From contig NC_059401.1 of assembly GCF_905220565.1 (NCBI RefSeq), positions 6,969,001 through 7,033,000 of the forward strand: DNA of 64,000 nucleotides. The letters run 5' to 3'. The notes below the pieces were generated by a model. It was not told where the DNA came from. It worked only from the letters and a program-made list of their open reading frames with translations, and ran no database searches. Both the position numbers and the translations under genes were made by a program. Shown one piece after another: positions 15,501 to 30,500 of this stretch; the first letter of the stretch is position 1; the number at the start of each line of letters is the position of its first letter. The DNA is from Melitaea cinxia (taxonomy: Eukaryota; Arthropoda; Insecta; Lepidoptera; Nymphalidae).

Positions 15501-18500
15501 TACGAACAAAACTGCCAGGATCATAGGAAAAAAAATGATACCTACAGTCCAGTCTTAAATATTTGTTGTTTATTCTTTATAACGTGCATCGTAGTTAACT
15601 TTAATTATCGTTTAACAGATTGTAACGCGCTTACACTAACTGGTGGCCATTATGACATGTCATTAAGCGTAATCTCAGCATTGAAAATGATAACGTTGTT
15701 GTTAATACAATTACGGTATATCCGGTGCAATGTTTTAATCCAGTCTTATTATCACATAGCACCTAGAATTTTTTAGAGTTCCATACCCAAAGAGTATCAT
15801 TTTTATATCGAACTTTCACTATGACGTGTCCGTCAGTACGGACCGCAGATCCTTTTAAAATAAGAATAACGTAAAAATTAATAATAGTTACTTTATTTGA
15901 GTAACTTAATTATGCGTAATGGCACATCTATCAAAGTAAATGTAACCCTGTTTTATAATCACTCTTCGGCTGCTTACAGCTGTAAAACAAAAGCGACTTA
16001 ATGTCTGTCTGTGAAGACACGTTTACGCGTGCATATGTGATGTAAAATGTAGGCAATTAAGACAGTAGATTTCGAATAATATGTATGCAGTGAGTGACTC
16101 ATCCTTGTTAGACACTAACTATTTAGTAATCTGTGATAAGAGGAAATAGAATAATGTGTTACTTTAGTGAGTATAACGATAAGAAACGTAAATAAAAAAA
16201 AGGTAATAGACTAACGGGATTTCCTATTACAAGTTATTTGTTTTTAAGAGCAAAATAATAAGAAATGATAACAGAAATACATAATACATAAATTTATATA
16301 CCTCGATCTTAACGTACACAGCTACATGTAATTATGTATTTATATAATTATGTATTTATGCAATTATTGTTTTACTTTCATCCCCTCTCCGAAGAGAACT
16401 GTGCAGAATTATAGAATAAAAAGTACCCACCTTTCTCGTAAATTAGCGCAAATCGTAGTTATGCGGTCACGTATGTTGAGCGCTTGGCGACTGAGTGAAG
16501 ATCGATTTGCGCATATAGTGCAGGAGTTGCAAACAATTCAGTTCACGATTCGTGTTCGATGCACACCGATATGATATTTGATTTTTATTTTATGTCTCTT
16601 GATTTTATCATACGAACTTCTTCGCAGTGTGGCAACTTAAATATAGCTAGAATACTGTTTAATTGCTACGTTCGTAGTAAACTTGAATATACGGCTATTT
16701 TCTAGGCTATCTCTATATCATGAAGATAAAGAGAATATTATTGTTGAAGGAGTTCAGTGGAAATTTGCTCCATATTTGTACATGCGTCAGTATGAGTGCT
16801 ATCTTTATCCCTCTTTATTTGTGTATGGTATGGTTGGGCTAGAAACGCAGTCTTAGACGTAAACTACTTCTCTTAATACACTATCTCCGCATTTTACATA
16901 ACAAAGTAGATAGTTCAGTGTCATTGGAGAGCTTAAACATTCTAGTTCCTTCTCGTATTCCCCAAAATAATCTCGGAATTATTGCACCGCAGCGTCGTCC
17001 GCGCTTACTGTGCAAGCAGCCGCACGCAATACGTGGCACAGGCCCCAACAATACGCACTTTACATTTGATCAGCGATTTCTTTAATCATCGTGAGGACAT
17101 AGACTTATTTGGCAATAAAATCTCTGTTTTCTGTAAAAATGACTATTGATATCTTTATACGTTATCAATTAATTTTATTGTATAATTTAATCCCGACATC
17201 AGTAATATTTTATTTTTCTAATTTTTTTTTCACATCTAATATACTAACACTTATGTATTGTTATAAACAGAATTCTAAATTTTGACTAGATATTGTATTT
17301 CGACAATTTCGTATATTGTAATTATACATATAAATTTCTTAGCCAAATTATTGATATTCAATTCTTTTAATATTAATCCACTGAAAAAACTCAGAGCAGT
17401 TCCTAGGACTTATGACCCAAGTGTAGGTTTAAGGAGGCCCCTTTGGGATGCACATCAACGCTCACCTTCACTGCTTGAGTTACCCACCCTGTCTATCCAA
17501 ATTATAGATCGTAATATAATATCTAACCATTAATTCGTTTGCACAAATTAATTATTGAGAGTCTAGGTTAAGCTATTAGCAGGAAGACGCAAGAGAAAAC
17601 GCACGCCCTAAGTGTCTCTCCTAGCGAGATCGCACCTCAGCTTAGAGCGTCATCGAAGTGGAAAGGTTGCACCGATTATTTTATACACGTCAGAATGACT
17701 CGAATAATAGAATGAGTGAGGGTAGGTGCCTATCGAATGATGTGCTAGGTAGCGTGATCGGTGCATCTGTTGTTTATAAATTCCTTGCTAATTGCCTACG
17801 GCAGCGCAAGTGCCGACAAATTAGTGCCACAAGTTTAGCGCCTCTAAAGCAAGGGAAAGAAACGAATCACGAAAGGCGCTCGAGTGAAATTTTTGGTGCA
17901 AAGAGCTACTTATCATTGCACGACAATATGATTATTTAGCCCCTCATTTCATACCATCAAAAAGACCTGAAATTCGTTTCTGCGCAAGTTAAACATCAGT
18001 TCTTAATATCCTTACCGATAACTATACCAAGTTTCATTGAAATTCATTTAGTAATTTTGTCACAAAGGCGTTCATAGAAAATTAACTGAAAACGTAATAA
18101 ATTATTATGTTAAAATTAATTTATATGGACTAATTTTAGCTTTAGTATCATCTACAGAGTGCCCATCAAAACATTTAAAAATATGTAAGTACAAAGAATT
18201 GTACACAGCTTTATTATAATTGGGTACAGCATTAAACGACGTTTGGATTACAGCACTTTAAAAAAGACTGGGGTCGTGGGAAAATCAGATACGCACTTAA
18301 CCGATTGTTTAAAAATGTTCATTAATATACATATGTGCACTAGACCGTCCACAAGGCAATTACCTCCGTTTTTATTTAATGTTTCGCTTCGATGGGTCGG
18401 CTCATAGCTAATGCCAACCTTTAACCTTAGGCAACTAGCTGATTTTTTAAAGAAATGCACCATCAAACAAAAATCAAAATTTACTTTATACAAGAGAACT

Positions 18501-21500
18501 TCTGAATAATGAATTCTTTATATAAGAACTTCTGAATTATCACTGTACAACAACGTATTAAGATAATCTAGTAAAGTAGATATTACTGTGTAATCCCGTC
18601 AAAACACAATAAATATGTTTTTTTTAAATTGTCACATAATGTGTATTGTGACATAACACGGCCGATTCTCCACGTGATGGGAATTAACGTTACAACATAG
18701 TAATATAGTAACTATTTGACATCGTCTTCTCACGTCGAGTGGCATTAGTTAAGTATAAATTAGTCTTCGAAGTCGAATCGCTAGATTCTTAGGCAAAACT
18801 TTTAAATTCTTAAAATTATTTATTAGCAGTCTGGTAAACAAACTCTTCACTTTTCATATATAACTATTTATAAATTAAGTTCAGTATCCAATGAATCACT
18901 ATGAAAAAAAGAAAATATTTATTATGTTGTTATATTATATGATTAAAATAGTTGGCGGGTTCTGTGGTTCATTCGATAGTGAAAACAAATTGGTTTTTTT
19001 TTTTATTAACTCATTATTTAAATTTACATAGTGTTAATTAAGCTTCAAAATTTTTGTTTACTATACTTCTAATGCTGTTTCATCCGAATTTAATTCAATA
19101 TCCGTTAGATTAATATTTCAAATAGCCATAATCTGGCTTAATGTGTCACGTTGGGCTTCTTCCGGCCTGCTTGACTGACGATCTACGTAAGATTGCCGGT
19201 GTAGGCTAGATGAGTGTTGCGGAAAACCGGGATGTCTGGTGCAAACATGGTGGGCCTATGTCCAGCAGTGGACTGCAATAGGTTGAACTGAGTGACTGAC
19301 TGTGTTACTTTATAAAACAAAAAAAGCAGAAGTGTTTAGTGACTATAATTTTGCTAGAGTTTACTGTGCTGTTACTTCTTTTCTGAACCAAAGCGTGTTA
19401 TTTTTCAGTAATTGTCATGACCTCAGAATAACTAAAATCTGATCGATAATTTTAGAGAAACAAAGAAATTTTTACTCTTTGTGATAATAATGTCAACTCA
19501 AAAAATATACTCTAGTGCAAAAATGGCAGAGGCAACAAAGATGTTTTTCGAATTCAATGGGCATAAATTTGAATCAGAAAATGATTAATTCATAACGCGT
19601 ACTTTCAATGATATACAATATGTGACGTCACAATGTTTAAAGAATAATTAATAAAAACGCTTGAGTGAGAATGCATACCCGTACATTGTTTGTCTTTGTT
19701 TGTTCTTGTTTTTTTTATAAAAATTGTATGTAAATAACGATGTATTGTTATTTATTTTGTGTTCAAATCTTTTACAGAAAAGATACACCTATAGTTTTCT
19801 CAAAATATTTAAAACTTTATATCCGTTGGTTATGTAGACGACAAATCTTATAAGCCAAATAGTTATCGACAAATTCTGAACATCTTTTATCTCAAAATAC
19901 ATAAATTAGTATAAACTTCAAGATAAATAAATATTCTTTGTGTGTTTTCGTGTGGTCATTTTTTTGTGTATTTATTTTTTGCTTTACTTAATAGTAAGGT
20001 TGTGATAACATTGGTTTTGCCTGAATAAATAAAGAAAAGTAATTAATACGGTAACTTAAAGGCACGGAACTTACGTATTTAGTGTATTTATTGACATATA
20101 AAATTCACTAATATGTAATCACCGACTTCCTACAGTACAAATGATACAAAATAAACATGACATTAAAATTTGTGACCAACAATGTAAATAATTACTTCTC
20201 CAAAATTATCTCCTAACACGTTTGATTCACACTATAGATGCAATTATATAACTTTAGTAAGTGGGCAATGGTTATGTAACGATCAAACTTCTAGATGTTT
20301 AAACATTTTGTCCTTAATTACTCGCAACTTACTGGTTATGAAACAGTCTAGGTGCGTAATACATCTATGGTACTTTATGGTATGATAAGTAAATAAATGA
20401 AATCATTAAGAGGTCAGATACGTTTGCTAAGGTTTCCTTAAATGACGATTAAATAGATCAAATTCGAATTATTCGTAACGAAGAATTTAATGCGATAAAT
20501 CTGTATCAATGGGAAAGATTGGTTTCTTTTAAAAAATAACAGCCCTTAATGGCCGATTCCGCTGCAATATTCTATCCCAAATTATATCTTACTCTGTTTG
20601 CCACCGAAGCACTTGAGTTTGATTATTCTAGTTGAAAGGAAGGTTGATGCCCGATCTTACTATTCGATTGTAGTAATCATTGTGTTTGCATGCAAACGAT
20701 AAAAAAAAAGACTTCAATTATATCGACCATCGATATACAACGTAGGTAGACGAAAAAAATTGTTATGTAACTATGCATTATTAGAGATAACTCAAACAGT
20801 AAAGTTTTAAATGGGAGCATGTGACAAGCACTACCTTTCGATTAAAAAAGAATTGGTTGGCATCGAAATTGGTACATCTAGCAAAAAGTTATAAGGTATA
20901 ATACAACGGCGGTCGACGAAAAAATGGTCAAGCAAATACTTGACTTGTCAGATCTCGATTAAATTTAAACGGGTCCACATGACGAGCACCACCTTTCGTT
21001 TAAAAAAAGAATCATCGTAATTGGTCTACCCAGTAAAAAGTTCCAAAGCAACACACATAAAAAATTACAATCGAATTGAGAACCTCCTTCTTTTTTTTTC
21101 TTTTTTTTTTTAAGTCGATTAATAAAGGTTGATCCACCATGGTTGGTCGTTGATATTGTATTCTCGTTTGTCGCTTTTCGTATTTTGAGTCATTTGTTAT
21201 TGTCAGTGCCTCCGTCGTGTGGCTCTCGTGTATAAATAAGAAAGTCACGTATACAACTTGTTCACATTAAAATACCAAATATAATAAACTCAGCCTGACT
21301 ATTTTTTTTTCTGTCTGTAATAATCAATGTAGCTTACAATCTCAACCACACTGATCATTCTCCTCCGTGTCTTTTCTATCTCACGTGACATTGGCGAAAT
21401 CGACAGTGCCCCCTGGCACAACCGAAAACCATTAAGCCCAAGAATAATAATAATAATAAAAACTTATATCATTATAAATTTAATGTGATTTGATTTTTAT

Positions 21501-24500
21501 AAATAACGTAACGATAGTTATTTACATTTAATTGAGATGAATACATTTTCATACTAGCTAAACACGCAACTTCGTTCGCGTGGATTCTATCCGGATACTC
21601 AGTACTCAGGAAGGTCTAAGGACTCCTACAAAATCTCCGAAAAAAAAATATCTCCTTAATCAGGAGAATATTGGCCGCAATGACTGAGCTGGAGTAACGT
21701 CATATTATTTAATCACTTTTTATATTACATCACACATTACATTATATTATATTATATTTTGTTATATTTTGCTGTATTATATTGTTTATTATATTGTTTA
21801 TAGGTATTATCATATTATGTATATATTTTATTATTATTTATTATATATTATAGTATTATATATAATTCATTATATTATGTTACGCTATGTTATATTATTT
21901 TATATTATTAGTATTATGTTATGATATGTAATGTTATATTATATTATTTGTTTTACTTTTTATTTTTATTTAATTTTTATTGTACACCTACACACTAATA
22001 AATAATAAAAATAAATGAGACATAATTAAATGAAATGATTTAATTTCTAAAATAAGTTTTAACTTTAAACGATAATTTTTAATACAACACAAGCAATAAA
22101 AAACTACTAAACAGCCTTGTTTTTTATTTTTCCAGAAACTAAAAACATTCTAAAGGGCGTGAGTGGTTGCTTCAAACCCGGACAACTGACAGCCATCATG
22201 GGTCCCTCCGGTGCAGGAAAAACAACCCTATTGAACATTCTTGCTGGTTATTCGTAAGAACATAAACCTGTTTTAAAATATGTACTAAAAGTTTAAAATA
22301 TATTTGTTAAATGATTTTAAATAAATGAAATTCAATAACTTACAACAATTGAAACAAATTTGTTTGAAATAAATAAACTAATAAATAAACTAATTGTGTT
22401 TGCTAGCAAACGAAAACACCGACTTCAATTACATCGACAAGTAATACAACGTAAGTAGACGAAAAAAATTAACAAACGCATAGTCGTCACTACGATTTTA
22501 GAGGGTTTGGTACCACTCTTGGGATATCTCTTTCCCAACAAAAAAAGAATTATCAAAATCGGTTCATAAACGACGAAGTTATCTCCGAACATACATTAAA
22601 ATATATAAATAATATATATATACGGTCATAACTGAGCAACCTCCTACTTTTTTAAAGTCGGTTAAAAAATAAATACTGATTAGCCAACTTGTACCATTTT
22701 AGACATCAAATCTTTTTTTTTTTTTTTTTTTGTCAGTATTACATTAGTAATATTATATAAACTGGATAACTTTCTTTAAAACAAAATAGCGTCTAACTAC
22801 TTTTATTTTTTCACCAGGACGAAAGGAGCAAAAGGCGAAATTACAGTAAACGGTGTATCAACATGCGCATCGCAGTCTAACGGCCGCGGAGGTGCCAGGT
22901 TCATTCGCCAGGACGATGATCTCCGCATGCATCTGACTGTCTATGAATCAATGTCTCTCGCCGCAGCTCTTAAACTGGCCGATTTCAAGCCACAGGAGCG
23001 CAAAGAGAAAGTAAGACATAATCAGTGAAAGTTGTCATTATTTTACAAATAATATACATACCTTTTTATTCAGTTTTAAGTTCTGTTACTGTATTTATAT
23101 TCCATATTATGAAAGTTTAGGTAGGTATATATATTATTTATTATTGGTAAAAACTCCAATTACATCAAGCACAGATATATAAACCCGGTCGTATCAATTA
23201 TTTTATTTTATTTAAATAAAAAAGCTTACAAATGATTGTCTGAATATAAATTATTAATTGATATTTATAATATTTTTTTTTTATGTCACTAGGTCGGCAA
23301 ACAAGCGTTCGGCTCACCTGATGGTAAGCGACTACCGCAGCCTATAGACACCTGCAACACCAGAAGCATCGCAAGCGTGTTGCCGACCCAACCCCCAATT
23401 CCCCCAGGAGCTCTGGTCACCTTACTCACCAACAGGAACACAATACTGCTTGAAAACAGTATTATTTTGCTGTGATCTTCTGTAAGGTCGAGGTACTACC
23501 CCAGTCGGGCTGCTCCATATTTTAAGCAAGAAATTCCTGCTGTGCCCTACCTCAGTTAAATAATGTAAATAATTTGTTCTTTGTAGGTATTGTGTATATA
23601 AAAGCGTTATGTAATTTAAATGTCTTAATATTTTCTTAAGGTATTTGAAGTGTTGGCACTGTTGGGTCTGAGTGGTACATCTCGAACACTTTGCCGAGAC
23701 TTATCAGGAGGTCAAAAACGAAGACTAGCTGTTGCCCTTGAATTATTGTCCGACCCATCGCTACTGTTTCTTGATGAACCAACCACGTAAGTATATACTT
23801 GTAACATTTCATGGTATACATATAATTTTAATTGATGGTTCCCTTGCTCATAAATTTTATGAAAAGTGTGTAGTATGCGATGAACAAGTATAAGATAATT
23901 ATTATCATCATATAAAATGATGTTTTGCACTATTGAAAGAAAATGTTGTTATCAATTGCTTAAACTAAATAATAAGATTAAAGAATAAACAATATAATAG
24001 TATCTCACCACTGTCTCACTAATGAAGATCCACTAATGGGAAGGGTTTTAACAAGGTAAAAAATTGTATTTGGATTACACTTTTAACGGATGTACATACC
24101 TTATGATGTATACCTTAGAATAAGATAGAAACACAAAAAAATTGATGCGATGTTTCAAAAGGTTAATCAATGCAACATTATATGATAATACGCATTGTTT
24201 CGTTTTTAATCTAAATTAAAAATATTTTATTTTGCCCTAAGTTGTTAGATTATATTATCTAGACCTGTGCTAGCTTAAAATATGAATGTTATAGGTTACA
24301 GTATCTTCCCCAATAGCAGTTTAATAAAACATAAGTTATTTAGAAAATATAATATATACATACATAATATGTTTATAGCGGATTAGATTCCTCATCGTCA
24401 ACTTCTCTCATCGCTCTCCTTAACGGCCTGGCGCGCGGCGGTCGGACTCTCATAACTACAATACACCAACCATCCGCCCTCGTGTTTGACAAGATAGACT

Positions 24501-27500
24501 CTATATACTGCTTAACATCTGGAAATACTTTATATTCTGGACCGCGAAAGCATCTTCTGTCGTCTCTAGACCACGCTGGCCTGCAATGTCCACCGTACCA
24601 TAACCCAGCTGATTTCTGTGAGTACTACTCTAGTTTACAACTTTCTTACTAACAATAACGTTCAATTACGTCACATAACGTTTCTAAGCTAAATCTAATC
24701 TATAGCTCCTAACAAAAATCCCCTCCTGTCTTCTCGTTGGTGTCGTAAGAGGCGACTAAGGGATAACAAAGTTCCACAACCATCTTGGAACTTATAAAGT
24801 CAACCGATGACGGGATAGCAATCCAACTGCTGGCTTTGAAATACACAGGCCCAAGACGGGCAGCAGCGTCTTCAGTGCGACAAAGCCAGCCCTGCGGTCA
24901 CCAACCCGCCTGCCCAGCGTGGTGACTATGGGCAAAACTCATGAGTTCGCGCCATAATGTCTGGTGCGAACTTGGGGAGGCCTATGTCCAGCAGTGGACT
25001 GCGATAGGCTGAAGTGAACATACAAATAATATGCACTTGTGCCAAAATTCTGCTTTTATTTGACTGATCTTTGTACATGTCTAAGAAACGGTACATACTA
25101 CCTATATTTGATTTAATTTAATCCATCTTGATTATTTCCGCGCTATATTTTATTTGACTAATATCTAAAAATAATAATACTTTGAATACAATACAAGTTC
25201 AACCAAAAAATTTTGCTATGTGTACTTAATAATTGTAAAACAAAAGTAAAAAAAGTAAGTCGTCATTAAATAATATGATAAATTAAACGATTCAAAATAT
25301 TTCGCAAGTCACTGAATCAATACACCATACCGTTTTCTATTATTAAATAACCTTCGATTTAATCACGACATTGGACATAATAAAGCATTATTGCTAATGC
25401 ACACAATGAGTTGTGTTAACCTAATTATTGCTACCAGCTGTATTATTGTGCATGTATTTATTTACTGGAATTTTTATTATTATATTTTTATGTAACATAT
25501 GTACTCGTATATTTAGTTCTCAGAACTTGACTAGCCCGTTGGCGCAGTTTATAGTGTATGGTGTAATATTTGTATTTATATACTAGATGTGCCCCGCGGC
25601 TTCTTTAAAGTTTATAGCCTTCCTCGATAAATGGCTATCTTACACTGAAAGAATTTTTTAAATCGGACCAGCAGTTCCTGAGTTTCGGTTGACCCTGGCC
25701 GCGGGCGGCAAAAAACATACTACGTCACAATATACAGTAAATCTTGCTTATGTAATGGAGAAACAATAAAATTTAACATAAATAATCTTATTACAAAAAT
25801 ACATTTATAATGTATTAGCGGATAAATGACATTAACTATTAATAGATATACAATTGTAACAATGAATAGGCGTGCAATGTATTGAAAGTTTATCTAAACT
25901 GCCTTGTATCAACATCCGTAGGTACACTAGCGCTATGAATTGGAAAGTAAGTTTGATTGTATATTTTATTTTTACGATCTTAATTGTAAATCACCTTTCA
26001 GCTACTATTTTGCAATTGAAATAAGTTTGATGTATATGTAAAATGTTAGTTGTTGTTAGTGTAACAAAAACGAAATAACTTTGAAATTCAAATTTAATAG
26101 TTCGACATTGAATGTATACAAGTTATTGTAAGATTTATAGTGATATAGTAATTAATAATAATAATAATAATAATAATCTTTATTTCGGGACTAGCCCATA
26201 TAGTGTTAGTAACAATGATGCTTATAGTCTAATGTTAGTACAATTACATTTAAATAATTAAATAATTACATTTTAATAAATTTTGAATTAACAATAACTA
26301 TAATAATATTTCTTAATAATAATAACAACAATTTTAAAACAACTAAAATGTGCATTCCCTTTTTTAAATAAAAATTAAATTTGAATTATGACAGTATACC
26401 TATAACTCTTAAAAGAATATATATTTACTGAACTAGCTGACTCCTTCCCCCCTTCCTATTTTATTTTAATTTCCTTTTATACAAACTATTCTGACGATAA
26501 CGAACACAACTAAAGAAATATCAAACTTGTTACAATCGTTCGAAAGTTATGCGCGTATATATTTTGGGGGTTTATTTTTATTTATATTGATAATAAGTTA
26601 GCGAAGACACGATAATAACTAACTTTATATAATCATATTTTACCAATTTGGAATAAATCTATGTTGTGTAAACTCTAATCTCAATACAGTAATGTTTATT
26701 ACTGTATTGAGATGCAAGGTAATTCCTTGGATAGAGTCGCTACTAGGACATACCTAATGCAATGTCTAGGTCTGAATGCCAGTTATTTATTTCTTCCATC
26801 GATTTCCAAATAAGGATAGGAAAAGGGTATGATACGTTTTTACCGGATCATTATAGTATTTTAATTTTTAATTATATACTACTAGGTTTTTTACGCAGTT
26901 TTACTTACATTGATATTAATGGCTAGTTTTCGGCTATTAATTGTCATTAGTAATGTCAATACATTACTTTTTACACGCTTTTTATTAACTTCACCTGTAT
27001 GTTGAATATGTTTGTAAACGACTCCTTTGGGCTTCATTTTGACCCACTTCAAAAAGGTTCAGATTTCCTTTAAACTTAGTAGACTTATCGAGGACCGATG
27101 ACAATGCACTAATTTGATAAGATTATTCCTTTTTAGTTAGGATTTTTTATAAAAGCGTGTTTTTTTTAGTTTTTTTTTTTTAACTATAATTTAATATATC
27201 ATACCTGATATCACTTGTGAATAAAATTCTTAGCTATCCATTCTGTAAAATTAATAAAAATATTATAAATAATCATATTTGCTTTTTTGTTTGTTTGTAA
27301 TGAATAAGATCAAAAAGTACTGGACGTATATTGAAAATTCTTTCACCAGTAAAATACTAAATTGATGTGATCTAGGCTATATTTTCATGGAAGTAAGCAG
27401 AACAGGTAAAATCATATTAACCACGCGAGCGAAACCGCGGAAGGAAAGCTAGTCACAAATAAACAGGCCGAATCTCTGTCATAGACTCTTTATTAAGGTA

Positions 27501-30500
27501 TATTTATAGATTTTTTTTTAAATAGTTAAATACTGAGTTAAACTCATTTCAATTTAAATAGATAAATCTTATTCATCAATCCTTGAAATGATTAGAAATG
27601 TAATCGATAAAGTTTAACGTAGTAATTTAATCGTATAAAATATCGCAAGCACTACTGTTTTAGGTAATTGTTAATCATTAATTTTATCTACAATCGTAAA
27701 TACTGCTTTTAGGTAAGACGAAGGTTTATATGACAGCGTGATTATTTGAAAAGCTGATTATTTCAATTAAGAATCCTTGTTCATAATACATTTTTTTATT
27801 AAAGCATTTCTAAAGTAAGCATGCAAGTTATAGGTACAAACTTACGTCAGGTAGTATAAGTAAGGTAAGTCAAATGGATGTAACATTAATAATGAATTCG
27901 CCTCTTCTATTAAAATGTTTTTTCTAAATGAGTTCTGCTCATCCGCTTCTTTTAACTTCAATAATTTTTTGCAAGCATAAAAAAGCATTTTAGAATTGCG
28001 ATAATTCAAACCTATTATCTCATGTAGATTTATAAAATTACTTTGTTCTGTCGGTTTACGTTTTAAATTCCAAATTTTTAGAGCATTACATGAAATGCTT
28101 TTCCTGGTGTATTTTAGTATGAATTTCAATTAATCAAAACCTATAGAATTCAAAATAATTTTCGATTCTATATTGGCTCGATACATTACGAATTTTTGAA
28201 TCATTATATCTCAGAAACGGAGGCTCGTAGGGAAAAAAGTATTCAAACATTTTTTTACAGATAATTTTATGATCTACAATTTTTGGCTGAAATATTTTTA
28301 TGATAAAACTTACCGTTTTGCTGAAAATCGCGAATCATTTTTTAACTTTGACCTTGAATAAAAAAATTCCATACAGGGGAAATATGGGGAGCTTTCAAAT
28401 TTTATTTAAGATTATATTTTGAAGGATTTCACCAATTTTCAGCTTGTTGTAGTTTCAGCATGCTGTATGAAATAAAAATATCTAAAATTTATGATACAAA
28501 GATATTATGTATTTAATTATTATTTTAATTATTAACTATCAATTTGAATGTTAATTATATTTATAGCTTTATTAATAGCTTTATTTAAAAATAAACATTT
28601 TAAACAAATGGTATTAATTACAAAAATTCACTTATGCATAAGGTTAAATACACAAAATTTTCGAGTTCAGACTGATCATCCTATATGGATTATAGATATA
28701 ATCTGTGTTAAGGATGATCAGCCAACCTCCCCTATGCTACAATATAATTTTGGCACAAGTTCTATAAGAAGGGGTAGACATATTTACAACAAATACAATC
28801 TTAAAAAGTAATAAAGCATAAGATGCTGAATAAGAAATCAAGTATATTTGAGTTAGTTAGTGTATGTGTGAGTGCAAGTGTATGTATATAAGTGTGTGTA
28901 TGAGTGAGGTGCGAAAGTGCCTAAGCTAGTACATGTATCAGTTTAAGTAGACAAGAGTCTACAGCTTTGTCCATTTAAATAATGTAGGTACTAAAATAAA
29001 ATAATATAATTATATGTAACTCGTATAATTTGTAAATAAATATATTTTATAATACGTAAATACAATAAGTAACTATGATTGTATTTTTAATAATTCTTCT
29101 GTTTCTCGTACTTGAAAAAGGAACATAGGAAATCCTTTTATGCTGGTATAGAATAACATTCAAAATAAACAATTTTCTGACACTCACAGGGACAGGATAT
29201 TTCATCCTTAATTTCAAGTTATATCTTTAATGTAAATGATATTAATTTATTGTCAATCTTAAAAAAATTCCTTTCGTATAAAATTAAAAATTAAATTAAT
29301 TATCCTTTGTTACAATTTAAAATAAGAAAGATAATGAAGGAAAAAAAAAGAAAGGAAAAAACTTTACAGTAGTATTGTCAATAAAAAAAAAGAGTAAACA
29401 TAGTTTTATTCCAGTTCTTTTTTGTAAAATGTTTGCAGAATCTGCTTATATTTGCAAAGATTAATTTAATTGAAATCTATATCGAATCAAAAGTGCTTTT
29501 GTTTTCCTCGAAAAAAGAAAATTTTGATTTTTGATTTGTGATTCTGTGTCACCAGTTTTTTTATTGTTTTCAGTAATGGAAGTGGCTTCAGGAGAATACG
29601 AGATTGATTTGAACAAAGCTGCCAAATCCATGCTTGAATACAAACCCGAATCTACCTCCAGTGAATGGGACGACAATGTCCCTGTCATATCTACGTTCTC
29701 GAATACCCTCAGTAAGTTATGTTTTCTTTTAAGATACCTGTAATAATAACTTGTAATTTTTTATTGTAAAATTATGTTTTTATTTTAATGTCTTAAAATC
29801 CGAATATAAAGTTCATAAATATTAAACTAAAATACACCAATTTCTATTTCATACAAATACTTCGTAAAAATATTTGTAATATTGATTATATTACAAATAT
29901 TTTTAATGTAATGTTGACTGTTTATATCTTAAATGTTTTTCGATAAATCTTTCAACATAAATTCTGTTTATTCAACTTTTACATGATAAAATTAAATAAT
30001 TATTGTTGAAAATATTTGCTATATTTTTAGGTATGGATACAGAAATGAAAGACAAGCAACTAAGGAGCAACTCAAAATATCATAAGAACTACTCATACAA
30101 ACAATCGGGCTACTTGAAACAAACGTGGATACTGCTGTATAGGAACTATTTAATAACAACGAGAAATTATGTAAGTTTTTATTTTAAGTATGTAAATTAT
30201 TCATATTATTTATATTTCTTCATCTCAATTGCGTTATTTATTCATTTAATTATTGTCATTTATTATTCTTTTTCAATATAAAATATTTTCCTATACACAG
30301 TCTACAAGTATTTTCCACAGTATTATGAATTCCATCTGATTATAAACACAGGCACACACATACACACCCACAACAATGCACGCAACCTACGCGTACGCAA
30401 CCTACGTGTACTGGTATGAACTTATCTAGACCATTGATTCCCAAAGTGGTCCAAGTGGAACCCCTGAGCTTAAGTTGGCGTGGCCAAAAAAATGGGGGTT

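Larger units (their letters stand above)
1092..22135. other. gene 1 intron 1 (21,044 bp)
   Basis: A very long phase-1 intron of AT-rich DNA with many decayed repeats, listed separately. The long stretches 4300-9790, 13,600-19,140 and 19,310-20,680 contain no supportable gene. Short ORFs there (60-93 codons) have no recognisable protein features and look like chance. Somewhat GC-richer, non-repeat patches at about 8945-9145, 16,960-17,060 and 17,560-17,900 are unexplained. Large first introns often hold enhancers or alternative promoters, but nothing here proves that. Confidence 0.85.
24618..29573. other. gene 1 intron 5 (4,956 bp)
   Basis: The largest intron after intron 1. It holds a SINE (24718-25016), Helitron-like ends near 25583, 26433 and 27452, an AAT-type microsatellite at 26150-26177 and a perfect 16-bp hairpin at 26678-26713. 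It also holds a minus-strand ORF with a splice donor at 27846-28129. The stretches 25,020-25,530 and 28,140-29,570 are AT-rich with no supportable gene. 28,150-28,450 reads like part of an unclassified dispersed element. Confidence 0.85.

Noticed and set aside
28548..28811. 87-codon ORF in gene 1 intron 5
   Set aside because: AT-driven composition (I, L, N, K), overlaps a palindrome, no splice or domain support.
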